DNA from: Zobellia laminariae
Lineage (GTDB): Bacteria > Bacteroidota > Bacteroidia > Flavobacteriales > Flavobacteriaceae
NCBI RefSeq assembly: GCF_009725995.1
Contig: NZ_RCNS01000001.1
Location: forward strand, 1,381,195 to 1,445,194
Reading direction: 5' to 3'
DNA: 64,000 nt
The stretch's first letter is position 1. The number at the start of each line of letters is the position of its first letter. The notes beneath the pieces were generated by a model that saw nothing but the letters and a program-made list of their open reading frames with translations, was not told the origin of the DNA and did not search any database. Shown piece by piece: positions 22,001-27,921 of the stretch. A program made the translations under genes and the position numbers.

Positions 22001-24622
22001 GGAAATTACAGTGTAAGAATTACCAATGTAGATACGGGTTGTGTAATAGAAACTGTTCATAGAATTGAAGACCCAGACGTTATTGAAGTTACGGCTACCA
22101 AATTAACAGATGAACAATGTTTGAACGATGGTGTAGATGACGGAAGTTTCAGTGTTGCTATTAGCAACTATACTGGTCCTTACAGTTACCAAGTTTATGA
22201 TTTAAATGATAGTCCTGTAGCCGGATTTAGTGGAACTGGAAACACTAGTACACCTTTAACTATTTCAAATCTTGTTGGAGGAAGCTATTACATACGTATT
22301 ACAGAAACTACCGCACCATTGTGTGATGATGATTCTAATGTAATAACAGTATTGGCTCCAAGTGCTCCAATTACAGCTACGGTTAGGGAAGAAGCCAATG
22401 TTTCATGTAGCAATGATCAAGGTGAAATATTTGTTGATCCAACAGGTGGTGAAGGTCCATATACTATCGTATTAGAAAATACGACTACTTCTACTATCTA
22501 TACTGAAACAAATGTTGAGGCATTCATTTTCAAAAACTTATCTGCAGGCGATTTCCATGTGACTGTTACGGATGCATTCTCATGTGTATTCTCTGATAAC
22601 ATTACTTTAATTAGACCTGATGATATTGTAGCTGATATAACAGCAACGACCTTATCATGTTTTAACGGAAATACTGCTAGCATATCAACTACGGTAGATG
22701 CAAGAAATATTACACCTACATACCAATACAAATTAAATGTCTATGAAGATATAGCCGGAAGCATTTTGATGACTACTTCGGTAGGGCAGGCTACGGGTGA
22801 CTTTAATAATTTAGCTGCTGGTTTCTATAGTGTTACCGTTAGTGATGAAGTAGGGTGTTCTGAAGAAACACGTATTATTGAAATCGTTAATCCTACGGAA
22901 GTAGAGGCTTCACTAATAAGAACTAGTCCGTTGACATGTACAACAGGCGTAGAATTCGAATTAAGTGCTACTGGAGGAAGCGGATCATACGAATATAGTA
23001 TAGACAACGTAACATGGACAGCAATGTCAGGAAACAGCGTTAGTTTACCTCTAAGCGGTATGTTAAGTGCTGGTGTCTATCGTTACTACGTAAGAGATGA
23101 GACAAACTCATGTACAGCTGTTCAATCTAATTCTATTGAAGAAGACCCTATTGATCCATTAATATTAACAGTAGATGAGACTGCTGCAGTAATTAACTGT
23201 AATGGAGATAATACCGCTACCATTTATGCAACTGCAGATGGTGGTTTAGGAAACTATCAATATTCGCTTTATACTGATGCTTCATTAAGTGTTGCTTCAC
23301 GTATTGCAGGACCTCAAAGTAATGGAACATTTAGCTCATTGTCAGCAAATACCTATTACGTAGATGTAATCAGTCAGGATTGTAGAATAACTACTCCAGA
23401 ACGAATTGATATTTCTGAGCCTACAGCTCTAGATTATACAGATGATGTTATCAATGTAACTTGTAATGGTGAAGAAGACGGTAGTATAACCGTTACCTTA
23501 TCCGGTGGTTCAGGAGGTTATCAATATGCTATATCACCAAACCTTAATAAGTTTGATGATGAAAATACTTTTGCAGACCTTGCTCCTGGAAATTACAGGG
23601 TAATTGCACAAGATCAAAATGGTTGTTTCATAGAATTGGAATATACTATTGACGAACCTGCTATTATTGAGGTTTTAGGTACATCAACACCAGAAATATG
23701 TGTAGGTGAAGAAAATGGTTCCATAGAACTTACCATTACGGGCGGTACACCTGTATATAGTACTAGAATGCACACTGAAACTGATTTTGTAGAAGACAGA
23801 ACAACGTTCACTGATCTGGCTGAAGGAAACTACATCATATTCATTCGTGATGCTCAAGGTTGTGAAGAAAATATAACCGTAACGGTAGATGCCGGTGTTA
23901 ATCTAAATGCATCTGTAGAACCGGTATATGGTTGTAATGGAAATATCCCTAACAACTACATCAACATTATGATGGAAGATACTAGTATTGCGGACCAAGT
24001 CCTTTTTGGAGTGGATACTACCAATCCAGCAGAAATGCAACTTAATCCATTCTTTAGAGACCTAACTCCAGGTACACATTATATATCAATTTCTCATGCC
24101 AATGGTTGTATCATAACTTATGATATAGAGATAGAAGATTACCAACCTTTGACCATTGTTTTAGAGCAAACCAACATCAACCAGATAACAGCAAATGTTA
24201 CAGGAGGAAGAGGTGAGTACAATATTACTTTTGGTGATAAAGATAATGGTACTGACAATACATTCTATATTAACCGTACTGATACTTATGTAGTTACCGT
24301 AACAGATGAAAATGGTTGCGAAGTTGTAGCCAGTATCTTTATGGAGTTTATTGACCTTGATATTCCAAACTTCTTTACCCCAAATGGAGATGCGGAAAAT
24401 CAGACTTGGAAACCTAAAAATGAAGATGGCTTCCCAGAGATACTAACCATCATATTTGATCGTTATGGTAGAGAGGTGTACCGAATGGGTGCTGGTGATC
24501 CAGGATGGGACGGTCTTTATTTAAATAAAGAACTTCCTTCAGGAGATTACTGGTACGTTATCAAACTCAACGGAGAGAATGACGACAGAGAATTCGTTGG
24601 ACACTTTACCCTATATCGCTAA
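10052..24622 (+). CDS. sprB: Giant gliding adhesin SprB, T9SS type B cargo
   Basis: A cell-surface adhesin of 4856 residues moved along the cell by the gliding motor; F. johnsoniae SprB is about 6500. Residues 1-23 are a signal peptide. About 24-390 is a unique beta-rich N-terminal domain, and about 395-490 resembles a DUF11 domain (VNLGQILDYVLTFTNTGNDD). From about residue 790 on I count roughly 40 SprB-type repeats of 75-130 residues, each opening with Cys, then a Gly/Asp-rich turn and a GGxxxYxYS strand. A non-repeat insert occupies about 1278-1480. The last 90 residues (NFFTPNGDAENQTW, then VGHFTLYR) form a type B sorting domain. The frame is intact throughout. Its ATG overlaps the sprD stop, and sprF follows after 31 bp. 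Confidence 0.95.
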   Translation: MKSKSIKKIFAGALFLLAFAGYSQEYNSFEVRYQNNIKGDLTFISNTIVNRDGGTTATEPEDPYNNLNTNGNYWPSSNRNAETGGYYNYNDYKNMQYIDVDSDTSTFSSSTATFSFPNADCNLIRYAGLYWSATYPRDDTADPVGTARTRQIDQIKFKVPNGTYVDITADEILHDGLTNPALSANAPYACYADVTSLITPLANPQGDYTIANVPSAQGYGVFNGTSRMTGGAAGGWTLVIVYENPNSSGKLITTFDGFARVTGTSNVNINYSGFNTIPVGPVSANIGAATLEGDFRITGDRLRIRAASRPNFTTLSNGTNPSNNFFNSNITRNGVHANDRDPFSLNTLGFDSDIFNLNNPTNSVIPNSETAATFSFQTNGDQYYPFFNSFNIEIIEPDIVLEKKVEDIAGNDITGQGVNLGQILDYVLTFTNTGNDDAVNYTIRDILPINVTLDEANIDMPTGTTYTYNPATREVDFFIPDTFVEEGDTPAQIRMRVKVAENCFDFIDACTDLIQNLAYSTYQGAINDNRITDDPSVSDFDNCGFVTPGATNFLLDDLSDCNFTRNVQLCGDSVTLNAGQNFDSYIWVSDDNGNGSFDSTDTVLQNSTSNTLVVTQPGTYIVDKIIPAPCKGFREIMIVERFGATQTNPLVDFFNDTNNDADPTNDIQGEIVECSIDGDFLPKIFLCGTADTQPITLDILDAQSIAWEKLDEGSCTAAPDDCANKNLGCTWNQVATGSDYNADTAGKYRLVINYTNGCFSRFYFDVFQNNLDILYNDRDIICTTDGNITITNLGSNYGYQLVDVANNAIVIPFSANNGPSFDISTNGAYRVDVTQLDASGNPIEDACIFSTPDIGILDRDFQVNVTTTPSNCNAQGIIKIDVLNVEPNYTYILKRSDGTLIDDETAEPDNTNSFNVNAGDYIIEVSTADGCAYSEDVTVTRTPDPTITALTTRDIGCTAGTIQLTGSGGLPNPDYSYAIWSKNGTNLYTDVASIPGDAYDTNPTFSFGWRDSDSDGTDEYFPGEDGDYVFVIVDSNNCFAFSNEVTLNDNGAMTLDSITETSPSCSGDSDGAITINTTGGVAPFQFSIDGGTTTQGTPNFVNLIAGTYEVYVTDSSGCNFSQTVDLTEPFPLSASAGVSRDATCDPNGAEVRVTNVTGGTAPYEYSFDGGASYGSSSTATLPPGDYTIIVKDAACEFPMTVTVDDVPDEPNVTLTPEVSYDCDGLATVTATPNISTYNYTFALDGVVNSPDPTSNVFENVGPGTYTVSTNYVSQTPPTPSLLLAEDFGSGSTIPNPNTSGYFYENQLDNTTPSGAPIDNGAYVNDYEYAVTSNIERPFGSWINPIDHTSGTKASQGRYLVINVGTPSPGQIIYRKAINDIIPNQPLSVSLWLINLLRNGTGGLDPDLTIEVRNPSTDAIVASIRTGDIAKNTGASNWIEFSADLNPGSNTTLDFVIRTEKIGNGGNDVAIDDISVFQIPEVCVQTVETAVTVVAGKVFTTTVTGSTDASCNGLSNGTLTFEVEDFNAAGFQYSIDGSAFVTSTTSPVTSPATLGAGSHTLIVRKADETTCSRTLTQTINAPEALEAFASITTELSCTNGGATITASVTGGTSAYEYQLEDNLGVIVGTFDYATNGANTVFSGLAAGDYIVRVRDANSCEDAINAALTVAAANPITFEVTPTACYPGGNTATIQVDVTDGNGDYTFSINGNPWVIPTPANATTHTFSGLSNGTYTINVQDALSCTGVLQTITIAPQLTVSASAPTITACATDTDITIAASGGDNNYVFAVVTNGTAVLDGDFSTTNPVTVSAAGDYDVYVRDHSGGTDYCSAMYTITVTKDAPIVITPTPTAVTCFGESNGAISIAIDSGGNAPFTYSIDNGVTYVTENNFPNLPAGTYPVRVKDSNDCETIPENVVVTEPAQLVAEATITQNYTCLVDGEITVGNVTPTTGGSTNYQYSINGGAWTASSSTGVHTFTDLTDDTYSIRVRDANATSCEITLANIVISPLPTEPTLYTSVTYNCDGTGNITVLPNDATYTYSIDGATAQTPNLFSNVAIGSHTITVNYGSDCTVDTTVIIEDGHTFEASITAFENLDCNADSSGTITIDADNYGAGGFEYSLNGAAFVGPFTAAEQITGLAAQAHTIEVRDVDNAIASLPNCTVSLSQSLTEPNVIVASASLTEQFTCNNTGATITASATGGTPTYEYQLEDNSGGILTAYQTETTFTGVTAGDYIVRVRDANLCSDPINTAITVTAPAVPTFDAIPTPCYSGTNDGSIQVDVTAGNGGYSFSIDGGPFVAATPITGLTHTFDNLANGTYTIDVRDSFGCTAAQQTITIDPQLVVSVDVVDISACNDGSITVNATGGNGTLVYAIVPANTSPSGLYTTTNSLTITSAMATANPAGYDVYVLDNNGAAPSCSFLQEDIILTPVATLTASGTATDPECFDGLGSIDATVGGGTGPFTYQLVDLSPADGIDYGVTNNNIATTTLTFNGIGVGDYEITVTDTKNCTVTSATITINNAIEITADIVPILPAACNDPDTNEYGFQFDNVTAPSGGTIEYSDDGGTSWQLSNELRGSVSGTEVFPSIRVTLPSGTICQMDFDRYIIPYPLDNLDISISAIVVDCNDLQVRVQGTAGVAPYEYAFSEDPANFDPTTTTWQPGGTINSSGATVPAGEGSYTWTGLTPGRTYVFYVRDNTGCVRQSLVNVNDLIVEPITITTDVTPTCFGSSTGEIEYTINPTTAYSHMRWEFFEVGNPIALQTSGGNILYNNTINVIGLPEGNYYIEIVQSDGTTDSCTGGSENTYVPELRVLDATATATRDISCNLPGLITVDNITGGGGAPYTYDVTGPLGFTALTDLNTNPVQIPVNSPAGAYTVTINDQYGCSFTMLPVNLSLSANPTFTSITQDNCSAPIDLTVVGNSAAGNIRYAIVPAGDPVPTTYLDNAGLFENVTAGSYDIYIIDGNGCTNSQSTFIVNPVLSAKAELTKILDCTASPDAVIAIEVLDGSGSYEYSITNTAGVPAVTQTVIPGNPFNYQAPAAGDYTITIYDTNTPSSVICNREFVVNVPTRVEPVVNTIAFTDVTCLGDSDGTITISAIDNATGPYTFEITSMDGAVTSINPTSFTNTTATFTGLAPTTTAAGYVVTLTGNSTTNNCTTDSAAIIIAEPTGIVVTMDPVIEFGCTTANNQNDASISVASAAGGSNTFVRYEFIKNDNPATAAIEADVIVQNGSNDTYIETDVLGGAYTINVYDDNGCFGSTTQTIVPYVEISNPTVTIDTDVSCNPGNDAQVTIGVTTIPSSGTTTLEYSVAGTDNAYSSLNQPTSTFNGIGVGNYEVTVTNTNTGCFVQTTFEIDDPNTFEIDATTVDVVCNGDNGSVSFTISDATNPYAAGFTWQIYNSQGTVATGDDTIIVGATGTSANVGPTTPFNIGAGEYRVEVTQDSNPSCVASELFTIAGPSDPISANRVFTDITCVPGNNGTITITDVTGGWGGYSYLIFDAAGPVIDTTDPASYISNQKEENLSAATYQVWVMDSRGCAEQLADVVLADPTPITADLRINQPNCTDLEGEIEVINVLNGQGSNYSYQLQLFNTVSSTFEDMRPIQTSAIFSGLGAGEYQVVVSDQWGCVGTTSTSIDLHQPISPLASVVKTIDCSTTDPGGQITISQTGGSGSFRYDVQYPLSAPATVDDTNNSGIFTDLTQVGDYIFTITDLDTNHSCSTTITQRLETAVIPEINANSSTNVTCNGADDGTISIGVTDNGVGPYTFRIITGPGSSATFPIAATSSTSTSAFFDGLEGSIAGITYTIEARGANNCTITTDITITELDVITVDAISVLEYGCTLGNNGNNASVSFTSASGGTGTFSRYVFIRDGSVVQDGSNTTYFETDGLGGSYEIRVYDNAGCSALSTADTVLPYVEISDATVTTTQEAACSPLNNGEIEVGVTVSPATATPNLEYIVTGINVTYAQTITSTSNPETFTGLEVGNYSVRITNVDTGCVIETVHRIEDPDVIEVTATKLTDEQCLNDGVDDGSFSVAISNYTGPYSYQVYDLNDSPVAGFSGTGNTSTPLTISNLVGGSYYIRITETTAPLCDDDSNVITVLAPSAPITATVREEANVSCSNDQGEIFVDPTGGEGPYTIVLENTTTSTIYTETNVEAFIFKNLSAGDFHVTVTDAFSCVFSDNITLIRPDDIVADITATTLSCFNGNTASISTTVDARNITPTYQYKLNVYEDIAGSILMTTSVGQATGDFNNLAAGFYSVTVSDEVGCSEETRIIEIVNPTEVEASLIRTSPLTCTTGVEFELSATGGSGSYEYSIDNVTWTAMSGNSVSLPLSGMLSAGVYRYYVRDETNSCTAVQSNSIEEDPIDPLILTVDETAAVINCNGDNTATIYATADGGLGNYQYSLYTDASLSVASRIAGPQSNGTFSSLSANTYYVDVISQDCRITTPERIDISEPTALDYTDDVINVTCNGEEDGSITVTLSGGSGGYQYAISPNLNKFDDENTFADLAPGNYRVIAQDQNGCFIELEYTIDEPAIIEVLGTSTPEICVGEENGSIELTITGGTPVYSTRMHTETDFVEDRTTFTDLAEGNYIIFIRDAQGCEENITVTVDAGVNLNASVEPVYGCNGNIPNNYINIMMEDTSIADQVLFGVDTTNPAEMQLNPFFRDLTPGTHYISISHANGCIITYDIEIEDYQPLTIVLEQTNINQITANVTGGRGEYNITFGDKDNGTDNTFYINRTDTYVVTVTDENGCEVVASIFMEFIDLDIPNFFTPNGDAENQTWKPKNEDGFPEILTIIFDRYGREVYRMGAGDPGWDGLYLNKELPSGDYWYVIKLNGENDDREFVGHFTLYR
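14560..18080 (+). repeat. Higher-order repeat block A within sprB
   Basis: Successive SprB repeat units resemble the unit seven places further on, not their neighbours. For example, AAGFQYSIDGSAF pairs with GAGGFEYSLNGAAF, TITASVTGGTSAYEYQLEDN with TITASATGGTPTYEYQLEDN, and IQVDVTDGNGDYTFSINGNPW with a near copy. The offset is about 1.76 kb (14560 and 16320). Boundaries are approximate. Confidence 0.65.
19280..23200 (+). repeat. Higher-order repeat block B within sprB
   Basis: The same seven-unit period recurs: the run from TDVTCLGDSDGTITISAIDN (about 19290) matches the run from TNVTCNGADDGTISIGVTDN (about 21265). Intermediate landmarks such as VPYVEISNPTV and LPYVEISDATV, and ETDVLGGAYTINVYDDNGC and ETDGLGGSYEIRVYDNAGC, fall in the same order. 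Period about 1.95 kb; edges approximate. Confidence 0.65.
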
Positions 24623-24653
24623 ATAAAATACTTAACCTACAACCTACAGTACC

Positions 24654-25607
24654 ATGCGCAAATTCATATGGACCTTGCTGCTCCTATCCGGCATTATAAC
24701 CGCTAGAGGTCAAGAGCTCAATTCGCCTCAACTTACTCAATATTTGGCAGATAACCCGTTTGTTCTATCACCAGTATATGCTGGTATAGGAGACCATGTA
24801 AAAATTAGGCTTAACGGTCTTACACAATGGGTGGGTATTAAAGATGCTCCACAAACACAATCCTTGGCAGCAGATATGCGCTTAGGCGAACAATCTGGTA
24901 TAGGTCTGTTTTTATATAATGATAAAAACGGTTATACAAAACAACAAGGTGCTAGGGTTTCTTTCGCCCATCACTTAACTCTTGATAGGTATGACGATGA
25001 GTTTCTATCATTTGGCCTTTCATATAACTTTAATCAGTTTAGAATAGACATTGATAAATTTGTGGATGCTAATCTTGATCCGGGTGTTATTAACAACCGC
25101 CAAACTAGTAACCATAACTTTGATGTAGGTGTTTTATACCGGTATGGTAAATTTTATATAAGTGGTAACGCATCTAACCTTTTAGGTAAAGACCCAAGTA
25201 ACTTTACATTTAATGTAGATGAGCCTAATGAGTTAAGAAACTATTATGTGTATACTGGTTACCGTTATAGAAAAAACAAGCATAGCGATTTAGAGATAGA
25301 ACCTTCTATTTTATTTAAAATGTTTGAGAGTGATGGCCGTTCCGAAACAGATTTAAACCTAAAATTTAGATGGTATAATTTTGATGATTATTTCTACGCT
25401 GGTGTTAACTATCGTTTCTTAAATGATCAAATTGGTAGCCCACTTTTTATAGCTCCTTTTGCGGGTCTAAAGAAAAACAACTTCTATTTTGGATATTCAT
25501 ACCAAATAATTCTTAATGAGTTACTTACGTACAGTACAGGAACGCATGTGGTAACCATAGGTGTAGACTTGTTCCAAGGGCTTAGTAACTGCCGTTGTAC
25601 GTACTAA
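24654..25607 (+). CDS. sprF: SprF, PorP-family outer-membrane protein for SprB export
   Basis: A 317-residue PorP/SprF-family protein with a signal peptide (residues 1-19, ending TARGQ) and the family opening SPQLTQYLADNPFVLSPVYAG, followed by alternating beta-strands suggesting an outer-membrane barrel. The C-terminus ends GVDLFQGLSNCRCTY. In F. johnsoniae SprF is required to bring SprB to the cell surface through the T9SS but not for chitinase secretion. It lies 31 bp after sprB, with no terminator between, so it is the last spr gene of the operon. No clear terminator separates it from folB. Confidence 0.92.
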   Translation: MRKFIWTLLLLSGIITARGQELNSPQLTQYLADNPFVLSPVYAGIGDHVKIRLNGLTQWVGIKDAPQTQSLAADMRLGEQSGIGLFLYNDKNGYTKQQGARVSFAHHLTLDRYDDEFLSFGLSYNFNQFRIDIDKFVDANLDPGVINNRQTSNHNFDVGVLYRYGKFYISGNASNLLGKDPSNFTFNVDEPNELRNYYVYTGYRYRKNKHSDLEIEPSILFKMFESDGRSETDLNLKFRWYNFDDYFYAGVNYRFLNDQIGSPLFIAPFAGLKKNNFYFGYSYQIILNELLTYSTGTHVVTIGVDLFQGLSNCRCTY

Positions 25608-25679
25608 GAAAAGAACTGTTTCAATATCTATGTACTTATAAAAATTACATATTAGCTTTCTTTCCTTTATTTGAACCGT

Positions 25680-25709
25680 TTGAATTAAGTTTGCAAAAAT
25701 ATATTTGAT
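25680..25709 (+). promoter_or_regulatory. Possible promoter at folB
   Basis: TTG at 25680-25682, 19 nt, then TATATTTG at 25702-25709, an exact fit to the Bacteroidota consensus. The predicted transcription start would lie at or just after the only usable folB start codons, so either the message is leaderless or the match is fortuitous. Confidence 0.35.
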
Positions 25710-25710
25710 T

Positions 25711-26073
25711 TTGGATAAGGTTAAAGTTAGTAATATAAGGGTATATGCCCACCACGGTTGCTTAAAAGAGGAAACCGCTATAGGAAGTGAATATTTGGTA
25801 AACGTATCTGTTGATGCTAATTTAACCAAAGCTTCAATTTCCGATAAACTATCTGAAACGGTAGATTATGTTCACATAAACCATATTGTAAAGGAGGAAA
25901 TGAAAATCCCTTCTAAACTATTGGAACATGTTGGCAAGCGTATCTTAGATCGCATCTTTTTAGAGATAGAAATTGTAAAAAAAGCTGAGGTTGAGGTTTC
26001 AAAAATTAACCCTCCAATAGGTGGTGATGTTGAAAAAGTGACCATAGTTTTGAAGCAAAAGCGAAAAAAGTAA
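25711..26073 (+). CDS. folB: Dihydroneopterin aldolase
   Basis: Converts 7,8-dihydroneopterin to 6-hydroxymethyl-dihydropterin and glycolaldehyde in folate synthesis; acts as a homo-oligomer in the cytoplasm. The 120-residue protein has the family opening VKVSNIRVYAHHGCLKEE, the LSETVDYVHI stretch with the pterin-site region, and SKLLEHVGKRILDRIF with the conserved Glu. No ATG exists near the N-terminus. I chose TTG at 25711 (Met-Asp-Lys-Val-Lys-Val); TTG at 25705 would add two residues. It lies about 100 bp after sprF, so it may be cotranscribed with the gliding genes or have its own promoter. Confidence 0.85.
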   Translation: MDKVKVSNIRVYAHHGCLKEETAIGSEYLVNVSVDANLTKASISDKLSETVDYVHINHIVKEEMKIPSKLLEHVGKRILDRIFLEIEIVKKAEVEVSKINPPIGGDVEKVTIVLKQKRKK

Positions 26074-26201
26074 CTATCTAAATACCTTAAATTCATCTCC
26101 TAAATAACTGCAAATCTTTACACTTACATATTTTCTTACACCTTGTAAATATACATTGTGAAAAAAAAGTAAAGTAAAAATAGCATTTCCATCAAAAAAA
26201 C

Positions 26202-26209
26202 TATCTTTG
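26202..26209 (+). promoter_or_regulatory. Promoter -7 element of tRNA-Cys
   Basis: TATCTTTG matches TAnnTTTG exactly and lies 11 bp before the first tRNA base. No good TTG is present at -33. Confidence 0.5.
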
Positions 26210-26220
26210 CACCTGCAAAT

Positions 26221-26291
26221 GGCATCGTGGCCGAGTGGCTAGGCAGAGCTCTGCAAAAGCTTGTACAGCAGTTCGAATCTGCTCGATGCCT
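26221..26291 (+). tRNA. tRNA-Cys (anticodon GCA)
   Basis: A cloverleaf can be drawn: acceptor arms GGCATCG (26221-26227) and CGATGCC (26284-26290), D arm with GGCCGAGTGGCTAGGC, anticodon stem GAGCT/AGCTT around the loop CTGCAAA, and T arm GCAG-TTCGAAT-CTGC. The discriminator is T, as expected for tRNA-Cys. CCA is not encoded. Confidence 0.93.
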
Positions 26292-26299
26292 CAAAAAAA

Positions 26300-26327
26300 A
26301 ACCTTCGTTTATCACGAAGGTTTTTTA
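26300..26327 (+). terminator. Terminator after tRNA-Cys
   Basis: Stem AACCTTCGT (26300-26308) with ACGAAGGTT (26314-26322), then a T run. An A run on the other side lets it also stop the convergent LysE-type gene. Confidence 0.85.
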
Positions 26328-26387
26328 TTTTATGACTTTAGGTACTCCTTAAAAAAGGAATTACGGTTAGATTCTTACTACACGATA

Positions 26388-27056
26388 TTATAGCTTTTCT
26401 ATACGCTCAATACCATTCTCTATGTTAAACTGGTCTTTAGGTAGAAATCCTTTTACAATAAGTACAATACCACATACAATTAGAATAACACCAAGTCCTT
26501 TCTTTATCAAATAAATTCTATTACCTGTTAGCTTTTTCTTCAATTGTTTCGCTAATAGAATCTTAAAAATATCAGTTACAAAATAGGCTCCTACCATAGT
26601 TGAAAAGAATACTACTATGCGGTTAGGGTCATTATTTAAGCTGGGTCCAACTACAATGATAATACCCAACCAAAATACAAGAACACCAATGTTTATAAAA
26701 TTGAGTAGAAAACCTTTTACAAAAAGACCTAAATAGTCACTCTTACTGACCCTAATATCACTATCCACATGTTTAGGAGGGTTTTTAAAAATAGTAGTAA
26801 TACCATATACCAGAAGAATTACACCACCAAAAACATATAGTCCCGGCTGGTTACTTAAATTCTCTAAAAGCTGATAACTACTAAAATAAGCTATAACAAG
26901 AAAAACACCATCGGCAAGAATAACTCCAAAATCAAAAACAATAGCAGCTCTAAAACCTTTTATTGCGCTTGTTTCTAACAGGACAAAGAAAACCGGCCCA
27001 ATCATAAAACTTAATAAAAAGCCTAATGGAACTGCTGCCTGAATATCTTCCCACAT
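26388..27056 (-). CDS. LysE/RhtB-family amino-acid exporter
   Basis: A 222-residue inner-membrane protein with about six hydrophobic segments. The N-terminus (PLGFLLSFMIGPVFFVLLETS) carries the conserved Gly-Pro of LysE/RhtB transporters, and FVKGFLLNFINIGVLVFWLG is the family's second signature, with Asn residues in the pore helix. These proteins export amino acids or related metabolites; the substrate cannot be told from sequence. Length is typical (about 200-220). It is transcribed leftward towards the tRNA-Cys terminator, and about 120 bp separate it from the GIN-domain gene upstream. Confidence 0.85.
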   Translation of the reverse strand: MWEDIQAAVPLGFLLSFMIGPVFFVLLETSAIKGFRAAIVFDFGVILADGVFLVIAYFSSYQLLENLSNQPGLYVFGGVILLVYGITTIFKNPPKHVDSDIRVSKSDYLGLFVKGFLLNFINIGVLVFWLGIIIVVGPSLNNDPNRIVVFFSTMVGAYFVTDIFKILLAKQLKKKLTGNRIYLIKKGLGVILIVCGIVLIVKGFLPKDQFNIENGIERIEKL

Positions 27057-27178
27057 TTATTATTCTGGGTGTTTCTTATTAGTAGTTTAACTAAGAAATA
27101 GCAGCTACTATAACTCCTGTAGAAGTAAGTACTAGCTGCTATGCAAAGCTAAGGGTTTAAAATTGGAAATGAAATCGA

Positions 27179-27859
27179 TTACATACGCGTTACAGTACCG
27201 CCAAATACAGTTTTTTCATCCATTTTTTTTGGATCACCATATACCAATACTTCACCACCAGCTTTTACACTAGCCTTTACGTAATCTGATGCATAAATTT
27301 CTGCACGAGATCCTGCATTTACATTTATGGTAGAAAATTTGGTCTTAAACTCTTTACCCTCATAAATACCACCTGTATTTATAACAATGTCTTGCAAATT
27401 AGAGGAACCAATAGTAGATATGCTTCCACCGGTTACGGTTTTGATCAACATCTGTTCTACCTCGGCATTAATTACCAATTCCCCACCTTCTTGTGCTTTT
27501 AACTCAAGAATTTCCTGCTTTATAATTTCTTCAGAGGCAATACGCGCATCTTCGTTAACGTCTATTACAACAAGGTCTTCAGTATAGTATAAATCTACAA
27601 AAGTGCGATATCCACTAAAAATCTTACCTAGTTGCATTCGTATTTTAAGAACACCATCGTTATTAACAATGGCAACTTTATCTATATTCTCACCAGATAT
27701 GACCGCTTTGTTCACATCAGATTTTATAAGCTTAACAGAAAGACCGTCAAAAGCTTTAACCTCTGAGAATTTAGTTAGGTCTTGTGTCATACTTGCGTCT
27801 TGGGCAAAACTAAATTGCAGCCCAAGAATACAAATGACAAGCAAAACGAACTTTTTCAT
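27179..27859 (-). CDS. Secreted head-GIN-domain protein (DUF2807)
   Basis: A 226-residue protein with a signal peptide (MKKFVLLVICILGLQFSFAQ). The mature part is a repeating right-handed beta-solenoid-like pattern: DGLSVKLIKSDVNKAVISGE, then DIVINTGGIYEGKEFKTKFS and NVNAGSRAEIYASDYVKASVKAGGEVLVYGDP, which is the head-GIN/DUF2807 signature. Members are periplasmic or surface-attached in Bacteroidota, with unproved, possibly adhesin-like roles. I chose the ATG at 27859, which gives a clean signal peptide; a frame extending to 27922 adds 21 residues without one and abuts rnr. It lies 62 bp downstream of rnr. Confidence 0.85.
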   Translation of the reverse strand: MKKFVLLVICILGLQFSFAQDASMTQDLTKFSEVKAFDGLSVKLIKSDVNKAVISGENIDKVAIVNNDGVLKIRMQLGKIFSGYRTFVDLYYTEDLVVIDVNEDARIASEEIIKQEILELKAQEGGELVINAEVEQMLIKTVTGGSISTIGSSNLQDIVINTGGIYEGKEFKTKFSTINVNAGSRAEIYASDYVKASVKAGGEVLVYGDPKKMDEKTVFGGTVTRM

Positions 27860-27921
27860 AATGTACCTTTTTAGGTTATTTTGATAGTCAAAGACAAAAT
27901 CCGTTCCAAAAAAACTAATCA

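Noticed and set aside
14560..23200. Repeats in sprB as a CRISPR or satellite array
   Set aside because: The units are long, diverged, in frame and coding, with protein-level conservation of Cys and GG-x-Y-x-Y motifs. No short identical repeats with spacers.
10324..24100. Many open frames of 60-130 codons on the strand opposite sprB
   Set aside because: They are shadows of the repetitive coding strand: low-complexity Val/Ser/Ile-rich or Cys/Tyr-rich translations with no start context or motif.
26074..26220. Small gene between folB and tRNA-Cys
   Set aside because: No frame with a start and sensible length; only the tRNA promoter element is evident.
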